This document shows positions 1 through 8,107 of a stretch of DNA of 55,891 nt, piece after piece; within the stretch, counting starts at the first letter, position 1, and each line of letters starts with the position of its first letter. The notes below the pieces were generated by a model that did no database searches, was not told the origin of the DNA, and worked only from the letters and a program-made list of their open reading frames with translations. The position numbers were made by a program, and so were the translations under genes. Origin of the DNA: a virus; the IMG/VR virus record IMGVR_UViG_3300009103_001352, positions 1 through 55,891 of that record. One strand, given 5' to 3'.

Positions 1-151
1 GAATCAGATTAATGTTCAGCCTGGACAAGAACCGCCTCCGGAAGATGCGGACGCAGAACCAGCGCAACCTGAAGAAGTTAAACCAGAAATGCTCACAGGT
101 GGAAGGTTATATAGCGTTCCCAATATAAATAAAAAAGTAAAACATGGTTGA
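1..151 (+). CDS. 20: C-terminal end of an upstream gene, probably portal protein gp20 (partial)
   Basis: An open frame runs from the window edge (codons in phase from base 2) to a TGA at 149-151. The visible 49 residues are acidic and Pro/Glu-rich, then end in a basic tail (GRLYSVPNINKKVKHG). No domain can be recognised from so short a piece. The portal assignment rests on position alone: in T4-like phages gene 20 directly precedes gene 67 and gene 21, and that is the order here. It overlaps the next start by 8 nt. The C-terminus of another head gene is the main alternative. Confidence 0.45.
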   Translation, partial: NQINVQPGQEPPPEDADAEPAQPEEVKPEMLTGGRLYSVPNINKKVKHG

Positions 152-320
152 AAATAAAGGTAGAGAAATTATAGCAAATATGGTTGATGATATAATTCGA
201 GGACGACCAAATGATGCGCGAGCAAAGACATTTGATGTTCTAAAAGACAGAACAACTACTAAAATAGATGAACTAAAAAAAGAATATAATTCTGAACTGT
301 TTGATAAAGAAAATACTTAA
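144..320 (+). CDS. 67: Small prohead core protein, gp67-like
   Basis: A 58-residue ORF starts at ATG 144 inside the end of the upstream gene and stops at TAA 318-320. It is charged and probably helical (MVENKGREIIANMVDD at the start, DELKKEYNSELFDKEN at the end) and has no cysteine or membrane segment. Its size and its place between the presumed portal gene and the gp21 protease match T4 gp67, a small internal prohead core protein that gp21 later digests. The identification is from synteny and composition, since gp67 proteins diverge strongly. The alternative is an unrelated small head protein. Confidence 0.5.
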   Translation: MVENKGREIIANMVDDIIRGRPNDARAKTFDVLKDRTTTKIDELKKEYNSELFDKENT

Positions 321-338
321 TCATAACCATAGAAATTG

Positions 339-346
339 TATAAATA
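339..346 (+). promoter_or_regulatory. Late promoter (TATAAATA)
   Basis: An exact TATAAATA box lies 30 bases before ATG 376, in the short gap after the gp67-like gene. This is the -10 element read by the T4 gp55 late sigma, and a gp55 homologue is encoded at 8289-8879. It would drive the 376-642 gene and the protease. Confidence 0.75.
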
Positions 347-375
347 AACATAACAATTCGAATTAGGTTACAAAC

Positions 376-642
376 ATGAAAATACTGGCTGCGAATACTC
401 AGAGTACAGCAACAAATTTAAGTTTAGGAAATGCAACTGCAGTTGCGGTTACTACTACTGCTGTCACATTAATATCTATAATAGATAGTGACGGAACAGC
501 ATCAGGTACAGACGGAACTCTTGTTGGTTCTATTTCATTACCGGCCAATCAAGTACACATTATTCAAAAAGACGCTGATCAATTTATCAAAGCTAGTGTA
601 ACAAACGCGCAATACACACCAATTGCTAGATACGGTTATTAA
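376..642 (+). CDS. Small beta-rich putative virion protein
   Basis: This 88-residue protein is Thr/Ala/Val-rich with alternating hydrophobic segments (AVAVTTTAVTLISI, VGSISLPANQVHIIQKD), suggesting a small beta-sandwich. It has no charged helices and no membrane segment. It follows an exact late promoter and sits between the gp67-like gene and the protease, so a head or decoration role is plausible. The fold pattern recalls the 109-residue protein at 18314-18643, which also has a repetitive N-terminal strand region and a late strand ending near the C-terminus. I do not recognise it as a named T4 protein, since gp68 at this position in T4 is helical. Confidence 0.7.
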   Translation: MKILAANTQSTATNLSLGNATAVAVTTTAVTLISIIDSDGTASGTDGTLVGSISLPANQVHIIQKDADQFIKASVTNAQYTPIARYGY

Positions 643-651
643 GGACAACAT

Positions 652-1305
652 ATGAAACTCATGTGCGAATTAATGGAAGATGTGGAAATGCTCATAGAAA
701 AAGATGAGCATGATAAAAAAGAATACTTTATTAAAGGTGTATTTTTACAAGCAGAACAAAAGAATAGAAATGGAAGAGTCTATCCACTTAGCACAATGCA
801 AAAAGAAGTGGATAGATATTCCAAACAGTATATAGATACTAACAGAGCTTTTGGTGAATTAGGCCATCCGGATGGTCCTACTATTAACCTCGAAAGAGTT
901 TCTCACATGGTTAAGGAACTCAAACAAGATGGTCCAAACTTTGTTGGAAAAGCAAAAATCATGGAAACTCCTTATGGTAAAATTGTCAAAAATTTAATTG
1001 ATGAAGGAGCTAAATTAGGAGTGAGTTCAAGAGGAATGGGTTCACTAAAAACATTGGGTGGATCACAAGTTGTACAAGATGATTTTCATTTAGCAACAGC
1101 CGGAGACATTGTTGCAGATCCCTCCGCCCCTATGGCTTTCGTAGAAGGTATCATGGAAGGTAGAGAATGGATTTGGGATAATGGTATTTTAAAAGAAACG
1201 GATGTTCAAGAAATTAAAAACCAGATAGTTAAAGAATTTGCTAAGAAAACCAGAGACGAAACTGCTATTGTATCTTCGTTCGAAACGTTTTTATCAAAGC
1301 TTTAA
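652..1305 (+). CDS. 21: Prohead core protease gp21
   Basis: This 217-residue protein is the serine-type protease that matures the T4-like prohead by cutting the scaffold and the capsid protein N-terminus. The N-terminal strand region (YFIKGVFLQAEQKNRNGRVY) and the block FGELGHPDGPTINLERVSH carry the predicted catalytic His72. The block LGVSSRGMGSL carries the predicted nucleophile, Ser125 or Ser126. Length is close to T4 gp21. It lies between the gp67-like and scaffold genes, as expected. The start is preceded by AAGGACAAC. Family recognition is strong. The exact catalytic residues are inferred by motif position. Confidence 0.93.
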   Translation: MKLMCELMEDVEMLIEKDEHDKKEYFIKGVFLQAEQKNRNGRVYPLSTMQKEVDRYSKQYIDTNRAFGELGHPDGPTINLERVSHMVKELKQDGPNFVGKAKIMETPYGKIVKNLIDEGAKLGVSSRGMGSLKTLGGSQVVQDDFHLATAGDIVADPSAPMAFVEGIMEGREWIWDNGILKETDVQEIKNQIVKEFAKKTRDETAIVSSFETFLSKL

Positions 1306-1308
1306 TTT

Positions 1309-1316
1309 TATAAATA
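1309..1316 (+). promoter_or_regulatory. Late promoter (TATAAATA) for the scaffold gene
   Basis: An exact TATAAATA box lies just after the gp21 stop, 45 bases before the scaffold start at 1361. It fits recognition by the encoded gp55 sigma and would drive genes 22 and 23 together. Confidence 0.75.
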
Positions 1317-1360
1317 ATATAACAGTAACTATTATTCTATCATAGATGAGGAGAATGCAA

Positions 1361-2686
1361 ATGTCTGAACAAGAAACTGCCGCGGCTGAACAAGGTGTTG
1401 AGCAGCAGACTCTTGCCACAAGTGTGAACGAACTAGAAACATTAGCTCAACAAGCATTGGAATTAGACGGCGAGGCAAGGGAAGAGCTCGTTGAACAGAT
1501 TAAATCAAAATGCGAAGAAGAAGGGCTATCGGCCACTGAGACTGATGATTTGTTGGAAGAGATAGGTCTTGTTCAGGAAGCACGTAAGGTACAAGAGGAC
1601 AGTAAAAATCAACCCGGACCTGGAAAAGGTGGTAAAGACGGAGAAGGACCCGCTGCTCAAAAAGTTGAGAAAGCAGATCCTAAAGGTCATGCCGTTCCTG
1701 GTTCTGGTACCGCCATGGGTAATCCTGTTAAAGGTAAAGTAAAAAATGCCGATAAAGGTGAACCGATGGATAAAGTAAAAGAAGATAACGATTCAATGCC
1801 AAAAACCAAAGCTGGTATGATGGCTGCTGTCTACGAAAGACTCGGTAAACTGAAAAAAGATCAGATTGCTGACAATTACGAGACTATTCTCAAATCTCTA
1901 GCTATTCAAGAAAGTACAGACGAAGAAGCTTCAGATTCTAAGCCTTTAGATGTTAAAGATGATATTGACGCTTTAACTGAAGGCGAGGAACTTTCTGATG
2001 AATTCAAATCTAAAGCAAGTACAATTTTTGAAGCGGCTGTCCAAGCTAAAGTCAATCAAGTTATGATTGAAAGAGAGCAGGAATTAGAAGAGCAAATGAA
2101 TCAGCGCTTGACCGAAGAACTTGATTCTTATGTTCAAGAAATCGTAGAGAAAGTTGATAACTATCTCAATTACGTTTCCGAGGAATGGGTTAAAGATAAT
2201 AAATTGGCCATCGAAAAAGGAATTCGCTCAGAACTGACCGAAGGATTCCTCGTTGGACTGAAGAACCTGTTCACTGAGCATTACATTACTATTCCAGAAG
2301 AGAAAGTGGATGTAGTAGATGATCTGTTCGGAAAAGTCGAAGACTTGGAAAAAGAATTGAACGAACAAGTTCAGAAAAACGTTGATGCTCAAACAGAGCT
2401 CACACAAATGAAAAAAGATAAAGTCTTATCAACATTGACACAAGACTTAACTGAGACCCAGAAAGAAAAAGTGGCAGAATTAGCTGAAAATGTTGAAGCT
2501 GACGATGCAGAAGAGTACGAACAAAAAGTAGAAGTACTCAAAGAAAATTACTTTCCCGCAGAAGATAAGAAAGTTGCTCTGGTCGAAGACGTAGAAACAT
2601 CAAACAATGACGATGAAAGTGATACAGAAGCTGTTCCGCAAGGAATGGAAAAGTATATGTCAGCTATTTCAAGACATGTTAGATAA
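1361..2686 (+). CDS. 22: Prohead scaffold protein gp22
   Basis: This 441-residue, highly acidic, largely helical protein is the major prohead core scaffold, removed by gp21 during maturation. It is Glu/Lys/Gln-rich with long predicted coiled coil around residues 195-380 and a Gly/Lys/Pro-rich loose segment near residues 85-145. I place the start at ATG 1361 (MSEQE) because GAGGAG lies at the right distance just before it. An in-frame ATG 15 bases upstream overlaps that ribosome site and is unlikely. Position between gp21 and gp23 and the composition make the call firm, although sequence is poorly conserved in this family. Confidence 0.88.
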   Translation: MSEQETAAAEQGVEQQTLATSVNELETLAQQALELDGEAREELVEQIKSKCEEEGLSATETDDLLEEIGLVQEARKVQEDSKNQPGPGKGGKDGEGPAAQKVEKADPKGHAVPGSGTAMGNPVKGKVKNADKGEPMDKVKEDNDSMPKTKAGMMAAVYERLGKLKKDQIADNYETILKSLAIQESTDEEASDSKPLDVKDDIDALTEGEELSDEFKSKASTIFEAAVQAKVNQVMIEREQELEEQMNQRLTEELDSYVQEIVEKVDNYLNYVSEEWVKDNKLAIEKGIRSELTEGFLVGLKNLFTEHYITIPEEKVDVVDDLFGKVEDLEKELNEQVQKNVDAQTELTQMKKDKVLSTLTQDLTETQKEKVAELAENVEADDAEEYEQKVEVLKENYFPAEDKKVALVEDVETSNNDDESDTEAVPQGMEKYMSAISRHVR

Positions 2687-2705
2687 TATTAATTAATATT
2701 TTTTT
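2685..2705 (+). terminator. AT-only palindrome with T-run after the scaffold gene
   Basis: A perfect 16-base palindrome (AATATTAATTAATATT, 2685-2700) overlaps the gene 22 stop and runs into five further T residues. It could act as a weak terminator or pause site between scaffold and capsid genes. It has no G-C pair, so stability would be low. Confidence 0.3.
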
Positions 2706-2741
2706 AAAACAAATTTTATTGATAAACACAGGAGATTAACA

Positions 2742-4073
2742 ATGTTTTTATCTGAAAACTTACAAGAAAAATGGGGTCCCGTTCTTGACCATCCTGATCT
2801 TCCTCAGATAAAAGATTCTTATAGAAAAGCAGTAACAGCTGTTTTACTTGAGAATGAGGAAAAATCAATCATGGAAGAAGGTGGTTCTTCTATTTTATTT
2901 GAAGCAGCTCCTGCAAACGCTGTTGGTGCCGGTATGGGTACTACAGCCGGAAATATTAAAGGTTATGATCCTGTACTTATTTCCCTAGTTCGCAGAAGTA
3001 TGCCTCTCTTAATCGCATACGATGTGTGCGGTGTTCAGCCTATGACAGGTCCGACTGGCTTGATTTTCGCCATGAAGTCCCGTTATTCCAGTCAAACTGG
3101 TTCAGAAGCACTTTTCAGTGAAGCTGATTCTGGTATTTCAGGTGGAAAAGCTGGCGCTTCTTCAGCACACACAGCTAATGGTAACCCAGCAGCTGCCGCT
3201 TCTAGTTCAACTGCATATCTCCCAGGTCGTGGAATGACTACGGCACTTGGTGAAGCACTTGGCGATTCGGCTTCCAATGCTTTCGCAGAAATGGCCTTCT
3301 CAATTGATAAGGTAACTGTTACAGCGAAGACACGTGCACTCAAAGGTGAGTACACAATGGAACTCGCTCAAGACTTGAAAGCAATTCATGGTCTTGATGC
3401 CGAAACTGAACTTTCCAACATTTTGAGTTCAGAGATTCTGGCAGAAATTAACCGCGAAGTTATCCGCACAATTTACGGTAACGCCAAAACTGGTGCCCAG
3501 AACAACGTAGCCACTGCCGGTACATTCGATATGGATGTAGATTCAAACGGTCGTTGGATGGTTGAAAAATTCAAGGGTCTGATGTTCCAGATTGAGCGCG
3601 AAGCTAATGCAATCGGGCACGACACTCGTAGAGGAAAAGGTAATATCCTTATGACTTCTTCAGATGTTGCTTCCGCACTGCAAATGGCTGGTGTACTTGA
3701 TTACACACCTGCTCTTTCCGGTAACGATTCCATTAATGTTGACGACACTCAGTCAACTTTTGCTGGAACACTTAACGGACGTTACAAAGTATATGTTGAT
3801 CCATATGCAACTATTCAAGACACCAACTGGTTCGTTCTTGGATATAAAGGTTCCAGTGCTTATGACGCCGGACTTTTCTACTGCCCATACGTTCCACTAC
3901 AAATGGTACGTGCGGTTGGTGAGAATAACTTCCAGCCAAAGATTGGATTCAAAACACGATACGGAATGGTATCGAATCCTTTCTCCACAGGAACAGCTGC
4001 TTCCAGTGATGGATCACTCACTTACAACACCAACGTTTATTACAGGCGATGTCTCGTTACAAACTTGATGTAA
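2742..4073 (+). CDS. 23: Major capsid protein gp23
   Basis: This 443-residue protein is the HK97-fold shell subunit of T4-like heads. Recognisable blocks include the RRSMPLLIAYDVCGVQPMTGPTGLIFAMKSRY region near residues 86-117, the DKVTVTAKTRALKGEYTMELAQDL region, and the C-terminal ARVG-type end with VYYRRCLVTNLM. A gp21-type cleavage site (hydrophobic-x-Glu) occurs at LFE54-Ala55, which would remove a propeptide of about 54 residues; T4 loses 65. The ribosome site AGGAG precedes ATG 2742. No exact TATAAATA lies directly upstream, so it probably uses the gene 22 promoter. It ends 28 bases before a terminator. Confidence 0.96.
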   Translation: MFLSENLQEKWGPVLDHPDLPQIKDSYRKAVTAVLLENEEKSIMEEGGSSILFEAAPANAVGAGMGTTAGNIKGYDPVLISLVRRSMPLLIAYDVCGVQPMTGPTGLIFAMKSRYSSQTGSEALFSEADSGISGGKAGASSAHTANGNPAAAASSSTAYLPGRGMTTALGEALGDSASNAFAEMAFSIDKVTVTAKTRALKGEYTMELAQDLKAIHGLDAETELSNILSSEILAEINREVIRTIYGNAKTGAQNNVATAGTFDMDVDSNGRWMVEKFKGLMFQIEREANAIGHDTRRGKGNILMTSSDVASALQMAGVLDYTPALSGNDSINVDDTQSTFAGTLNGRYKVYVDPYATIQDTNWFVLGYKGSSAYDAGLFYCPYVPLQMVRAVGENNFQPKIGFKTRYGMVSNPFSTGTAASSDGSLTYNTNVYYRRCLVTNLM

Positions 4074-4094
4074 TTCTTGTATTAAATTAAGTGA

Positions 4095-4102
4095 TATAAA
4101 TA
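4095..4102 (+). promoter_or_regulatory. Late promoter (TATAAATA) abutting a terminator
   Basis: An exact TATAAATA box lies 53 bases before ATG 4156. It ends at the first base of the terminator stem at 4102. Transcription from it should start near 4108, inside the left arm of the hairpin, so its own transcript would lack part of that arm. Confidence 0.75.
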
Positions 4103-4138
4103 AGGGTAAGAGGTTTAATTACTTCTTACCCTTTTTTT
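4102..4138 (+). terminator. Rho-independent terminator after gene 23
   Basis: A 13-bp stem pairs 4102-4114 with 4121-4133. It includes the GGGTAAGA/TCTTACCC core and one G-T wobble, and it closes a 6-base loop (TTAATT). A run of T residues from 4132 to 4138 follows. This is a classic intrinsic terminator for the head gene transcript. Confidence 0.9.
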
Positions 4139-4155
4139 ATGCTCAACGAGGTATT

Positions 4156-4683
4156 ATGGCAACAGCATCACCAACCGGAAAACTCGGTTCAGATAATATA
4201 AATTACCTTTCACCCACCGGCTTTAGATTCATGTGTAATGCTCTGCCGGAAACTCAATTTTATTGTCAAACAGCTAATTTACCAGGTGTTTCAATATCAG
4301 AAATACCAGTAGCAGCTATGCATAGACAACATTATGTTGCTGGTGATAATGTAACATTTGATGAATTTATGATTACAATAATATTAGATGAATATTTAAA
4401 AAACTGGGAAGAAATCCAAAAATGGATACTTGGCTTAGGTAAACCTTTCGGTTTTGAAGAATATGAAAAACGTAAAACCGCAGGACTTGATACAAATGGT
4501 CAATTGTTTGTTTTGACAGGTTCTAAAAACCCTTCACTAAGATTTGATTTTTATAATCTATGGCCGAAATCTATAAGTTCTATTCAATTCGATATAATGC
4601 AAACCGATGTTGTATATTCAACATGTGATGTAACTTTTCAATATAACTATTATACAATGACAAGGTTAAACGACCCCACATAA
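4156..4683 (+). CDS. 3: Tail-tube-fold protein: tail completion protein gp3-like (or gp19-like)
   Basis: A 175-residue protein with the motif LSPTGFRFMCNALPETQFYCQTANLPGVSI near residues 17-46, typical of the tail-tube/gp19-gp3-gp54 fold group. Beta segments follow (FDEFMITIILDEYLKNWEEI) and a C-terminal strand (STCDVTFQYNYYTM). Length equals T4 gp3 (about 176), which caps the tail tube and stabilises the sheath. In marine T4-likes gene 3 commonly lies between gene 23 and uvsY, as here. The fold call is strong. The choice of gp3 over tail tube gp19 is from synteny. Confidence 0.65.
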   Translation: MATASPTGKLGSDNINYLSPTGFRFMCNALPETQFYCQTANLPGVSISEIPVAAMHRQHYVAGDNVTFDEFMITIILDEYLKNWEEIQKWILGLGKPFGFEEYEKRKTAGLDTNGQLFVLTGSKNPSLRFDFYNLWPKSISSIQFDIMQTDVVYSTCDVTFQYNYYTMTRLNDPT

Positions 4684-4689
4684 AACATT

Positions 4690-5133
4690 ATGAAATTAAG
4701 TGACATTCAAACAATGTGGCAAAAAGATTGCCAGGTTGATGATACAAAATTAGACGCAGAATTATTAAAGCTCCCTAATCTTCATAGTAAATATCTAGGA
4801 ATTTATAACGACGAATCTCTTGCTCAAAAGAAATTATTTTTTGAAAATAAAAGACTTTTAAAATTTAAAACTATTTGGTATGCCGGAAAGATGAGTGAGG
4901 AAGAATTAGAAGAGCTCGGTTGGGAACAATTCAGTATTAAAATCATTAAAGGATATGAACCTAAAATAGAAACATATCTAGCAGGTGATGATGATTTAAT
5001 CGAAGCAAATCAAAAATTCGAATATCAAAAAATTAAAGTTGAATTTTTAGAGTCAATTATTAAGTCCCTAAATACTAGAGGATATAATATTAAAGCAGCA
5101 ATTGACTTTTTACGTTTTACGATGGGACAATGA
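4690..5133 (+). CDS. uvsY: Recombination mediator UvsY
   Basis: This 147-residue protein resembles T4 UvsY (137 residues), which loads the UvsX recombinase on gp32-coated single-stranded DNA. The pattern matches along its length. The N-terminal MKLSDIQTMWQKDCQVDDTKL is followed by a SKYLGIYNDE segment. Next comes the basic helix KRLLKFKTIWYAGKMSEEEL, and the end is IKSLNTRGYNIKAAIDFLRF. It overlaps the uvsW start by 4 nt (ATGA), and UvsY and UvsW genes are neighbours in many T4-likes. No cysteine-rich or nuclease motif is seen. Confidence 0.88.
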   Translation: MKLSDIQTMWQKDCQVDDTKLDAELLKLPNLHSKYLGIYNDESLAQKKLFFENKRLLKFKTIWYAGKMSEEELEELGWEQFSIKIIKGYEPKIETYLAGDDDLIEANQKFEYQKIKVEFLESIIKSLNTRGYNIKAAIDFLRFTMGQ

Positions 5134-6578
5134 TATTAAAGAAAATTGATGATGTCCACTTATTAGTGGAATGTGATAGAAGTCAAGCAGCTGAATTAAA
5201 CGATTATTTTACGTTTGAAGTTCCGAATGCTAGATTTACACCATCTTATAAGAATGGTTTTTGGGACGGTAAGATTAGACTATTTGATGTAAGAACCAGG
5301 AGATTATATTATGGGTTGGCGGAATATGTTAAAAAATTCTGTGAAATCGGAGACTACGATTTACAAGTTGATAAAAGCTTTACGTTCGGTGATAGTGATT
5401 ACACTTATAATAATAGCACTGAATTATTTAAGCAATTCTCTTTAAGTTTAGAACCTAGAGATTATCAACTAAAAGCTGTAACTCATTGTATTCAGAATGA
5501 TAGATGTTTACTTATATCCCCAACTGCTTCTGGTAAATCTCTTATAATTTATTTACTTTTAAGGTATTATAATACAAGGAGTCTTATAGTGGTACCAACT
5601 GTATCATTAACACAACAGATGTATACAGATTTTCAAGAATATAGTAAAGACTGGGACGTAGAAAAACATTGTCATATTATAAGTGCTGGTGCGGAAAAAG
5701 AAACCGATAAACCAGTAGTTATATCAACCTGGCAATCAATATATGGCTTACCTAAAAGCTATTTTGAAAGGTTCGAATTCATGGTAGGTGATGAAGCTCA
5801 TCTATTTAAAGCCAAATCTTTAACCTCTGTAATGAGCAAATTAAAAAAATGCAGACGTAAATTTGGTACAACGGGTACATTAGATGATACTCAAACTCAC
5901 AAGTTAATTCTTGAGGGATTATTCGGTCCAATTTTTAATGTAACACAAACAAAAGATTTAATTGATGCAGGTTATCTTTCTAAATTTTCTATTAAAGCTC
6001 TGATTTTAACTTACACTGAAGAAGTGAAAGCTGAATGTAAAGGTTTTTCATATCAAGATGAAATGGATTATATAGTAACACATCCTAAAAGAAATAAATT
6101 CATTAGAAATCTTGCATGTGATCAACAAGGAAATACTTTACTTTTATTCCAATTCGTTGAAAAACATGGCAAAGTATTATATAATATAATAAAAGAAAAA
6201 GTGGGAGAGAATAGAAAAGTATTTTTTGTATATGGAGGAGTTGATGGATCAGATAGAGAAGAAATTAGAAAAATCACAGAAAAAGAAAAAGATGCAATCA
6301 TCGTTGCAAGTTTTGGTACCTTTAGTACTGGTATCAATATTAGGAATCTTCATAACATCATTTTTGCTAGTCCTACTAAGTCTAAAATAAGAAACTTACA
6401 ATCAATAGGAAGAGGATTAAGAAAAGGTGATAATAAAGAGGAAGCGACTTTGTTTGATATAGCTGATGATTTGTCTTATAAATCTTATACTAATTACACT
6501 CTCAAACATTTTAAAGAAAGAATCAATCAATATAATGAACAACAATTTAAATACAACATGTTTCACATTAGGATATAA
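5130..6578 (+). CDS. uvsW: Recombination helicase UvsW
   Basis: A 482-residue superfamily 2 helicase, close in length to T4 UvsW (503). The N-terminal domain (about 90 residues, with YKNGFWDGKIRLFD) matches the UvsW DNA-binding region. Walker A is ISPTASGKS near residue 131, the DEAH box (VGDEAHLF) is near residue 221, and motif III-like GTTGTLDD follows. The C-terminal helicase half carries SFGTFSTGINIRNL and the motif VI equivalent SIGRGLRKG. UvsW unwinds recombination and R-loop intermediates, helping switch origin to recombination-driven replication. It ends just before a 115-base gap containing a sigma-70-type promoter. Confidence 0.95.
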   Translation: MILKKIDDVHLLVECDRSQAAELNDYFTFEVPNARFTPSYKNGFWDGKIRLFDVRTRRLYYGLAEYVKKFCEIGDYDLQVDKSFTFGDSDYTYNNSTELFKQFSLSLEPRDYQLKAVTHCIQNDRCLLISPTASGKSLIIYLLLRYYNTRSLIVVPTVSLTQQMYTDFQEYSKDWDVEKHCHIISAGAEKETDKPVVISTWQSIYGLPKSYFERFEFMVGDEAHLFKAKSLTSVMSKLKKCRRKFGTTGTLDDTQTHKLILEGLFGPIFNVTQTKDLIDAGYLSKFSIKALILTYTEEVKAECKGFSYQDEMDYIVTHPKRNKFIRNLACDQQGNTLLLFQFVEKHGKVLYNIIKEKVGENRKVFFVYGGVDGSDREEIRKITEKEKDAIIVASFGTFSTGINIRNLHNIIFASPTKSKIRNLQSIGRGLRKGDNKEEATLFDIADDLSYKSYTNYTLKHFKERINQYNEQQFKYNMFHIRI

Positions 6579-6654
6579 TATATATTTTCCCGTTGGCATC
6601 AACATTAAATATTATAACATGTTTTTAAAAAAATGTCAACCCGTAAATTAATCC

Positions 6655-6683
6655 TTGATATTATTAAAGAAATTAGGTATAAT
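6655..6683 (+). promoter_or_regulatory. Sigma-70-type promoter TTGATA-17-TATAAT
   Basis: TTGATA at 6655-6660 and a perfect TATAAT at 6678-6683 are separated by 17 bases. The expected start is near 6690, only about four bases before ATG 6694, so the transcript would be nearly leaderless. No ribosome site lies before that ATG. Confidence 0.7.
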
Positions 6684-6693
6684 ATAGGCAATT

Positions 6694-7896
6694 ATGGATA
6701 AGTTCGAAACAGCAACAAAAGTTTTATTTGATGAAGGAAGGATACTTTTACCTACTAATAGGTGGGCGAAATATCATCAATTAGAACATGAATTATATCA
6801 CCATAATAGTATAGATTCTGTATTTTTAAATGAACTTAATGTAGATCTATCTAAAATGGTTAGTATTATAACCGATTATGGTTATGGTGATATTGTCTGT
6901 AATATGAATTATTGGATATGGTTAAACGAGATAAGACCCGTAAGATTGAAAATTTTATATGATGATACTCATGTGAAAAATGCATTTAGTAATAAAGAAA
7001 CCACTTTAGAAAAAATTGATTATATGGTTAAAGAGTGGGGTTCTAATATTGAATATAAATTTACTAAAATAAGAAGATCTTATGGAAATATCCTGAGAAC
7101 TTATAAAAGCGCTTTAAAAGGTAAAAGTCTTTTTCAACATATAGATAGGAACCATAGAAATATGTGGTACAAATATTGTCCAACTAATATGGAACAATAT
7201 GTGTTTAACCCACTTTCAACTCAAATGGAATGGTATCCTACTAAAACACAGTGGAAAAGACCTAAAAAAGATATCGTTTGTGTATACAGATATACTCCGC
7301 CAATTGGTTGGGATTTAATTTCAAATAATTCCTTTGCTAACATTGGCGACAAAATGATATCGCAGGATGAAAAAGTCGTTTCAAAATATTGGAATGATTT
7401 AGAAAAAGAATTGAAAAAAGCTAAACGTAGTATAGAATATCTTGATTATACTATGACACCTAAACAACTTATGGATAAGATTTCTAAGTGTTCTTATTTG
7501 ATATCTTCACGAGGTGGTTTTTCTTATCTAGCACAACTTATAGGTACTCCATCAGTAATTATTTTTCCTCCAGCTAATATGATTCCGGAAAGAGATTACA
7601 CCCCACAAAGCATTCAATTTCATCAAAAAACAATGAAGTTATTTGATCCTAAAGAAATAGCTAATGTTGATATAGATAAATTGGCTTCTCAAAATACTAT
7701 GCAAAAAACAAATTTGTGGCACAAAAAGAAATCATATCCTACTTTAGAATCAATGCAAAAATTAGAAAGAGATGTAAATAAATTTCAAGATGAAATAGTG
7801 AATGTTTATATAGAAGCATTAAAACAAGATAATGAAAATGAAAAAGCCGCGGCTAAGGAAGCGAAGGCTAAATCTAAAAAGAGAGGTAAAAAATAA
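6694..7896 (+). CDS. GT-B-like glycosyltransferase (heptosyltransferase/GT9-like)
   Basis: This 400-residue protein has the C-terminal nucleotide-sugar half typical of GT-B enzymes. The block MDKISKCSYLISSRGGFSY followed by LAQLIGTPSVIIFPP is the signature of ADP-heptose/GT9-like transferases, in which a conserved small-residue turn precedes the hydrophobic strand. The N-terminal half contains MVSIITDYGYGDIV, the usual glycine-turn start of the acceptor domain. The last 25 residues are Ala/Lys-rich and basic (AKEAKAKSKKRGKK), an added tail not expected for the family. It follows a sigma-70-type promoter, so it is probably early. The target, whether host surface sugar, DNA or virion, cannot be told. 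Confidence 0.7.
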   Translation: MDKFETATKVLFDEGRILLPTNRWAKYHQLEHELYHHNSIDSVFLNELNVDLSKMVSIITDYGYGDIVCNMNYWIWLNEIRPVRLKILYDDTHVKNAFSNKETTLEKIDYMVKEWGSNIEYKFTKIRRSYGNILRTYKSALKGKSLFQHIDRNHRNMWYKYCPTNMEQYVFNPLSTQMEWYPTKTQWKRPKKDIVCVYRYTPPIGWDLISNNSFANIGDKMISQDEKVVSKYWNDLEKELKKAKRSIEYLDYTMTPKQLMDKISKCSYLISSRGGFSYLAQLIGTPSVIIFPPANMIPERDYTPQSIQFHQKTMKLFDPKEIANVDIDKLASQNTMQKTNLWHKKKSYPTLESMQKLERDVNKFQDEIVNVYIEALKQDNENEKAAAKEAKAKSKKRGKK

Positions 7897-7909
7897 ATGA
7901 AAGGTAATT

Positions 7910-8107
7910 ATGGGCTGGTTTAGTAAGGTCAAAGAAAAATTGATGAAATCAACACAGGTCGCGAAAGAAGCACAAGAGAAGACTGAAGAAATATCAAAGC
8001 AGGTAAAGAAAAAAGCTACAAAAGCAGCAAAGAAGACAGTTAAAAAAGGAAAAAAAGTAGCGAAGAAAGCTGCTAAAAAAGTAAAAAAACAAGGTAATTT
8101 TAGTTAG
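7910..8107 (+). CDS. Lysine/alanine-rich H1-like basic protein
   Basis: This 65-residue protein is dominated from residue 34 by Lys and Ala in repeats of the type KKATKAAKKTVKKGKKVAKKAAKK, like bacterial histone H1-like and AlgP-type tails. The N-terminus (MGWFSKVKEKLMKSTQ) is amphipathic and the protein lacks acidic patches after residue 30. Such composition points to nucleic acid binding, perhaps DNA compaction or transcription effects. It lies 13 bases after a glycosyltransferase gene with a similar basic tail and abuts the next gene with no gap. No specific function can be assigned. Confidence 0.7.
   Translation: MGWFSKVKEKLMKSTQVAKEAQEKTEEISKQVKKKATKAAKKTVKKGKKVAKKAAKKVKKQGNFS

Noticed and set aside
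1346-1360. Upstream in-frame ATG for gene 22
   Set aside because: It overlaps the GAGGAG ribosome site that serves ATG 1361.
3092-3355. Reverse-strand open frame inside gene 23
   Set aside because: It lies opposite a firmly identified capsid gene and has a low-complexity Ala/Ser/Pro composition, as expected of a shadow frame.
3664-4068. Second frame within the end of gene 23
   Set aside because: It lies within gene 23 in another frame and lacks any start signal or family match.
6633-6701. A 22-residue ORF overlapping the promoter before 6694
   Set aside because: It overlaps the TTGATA/TATAAT promoter and the next start and has no ribosome site.
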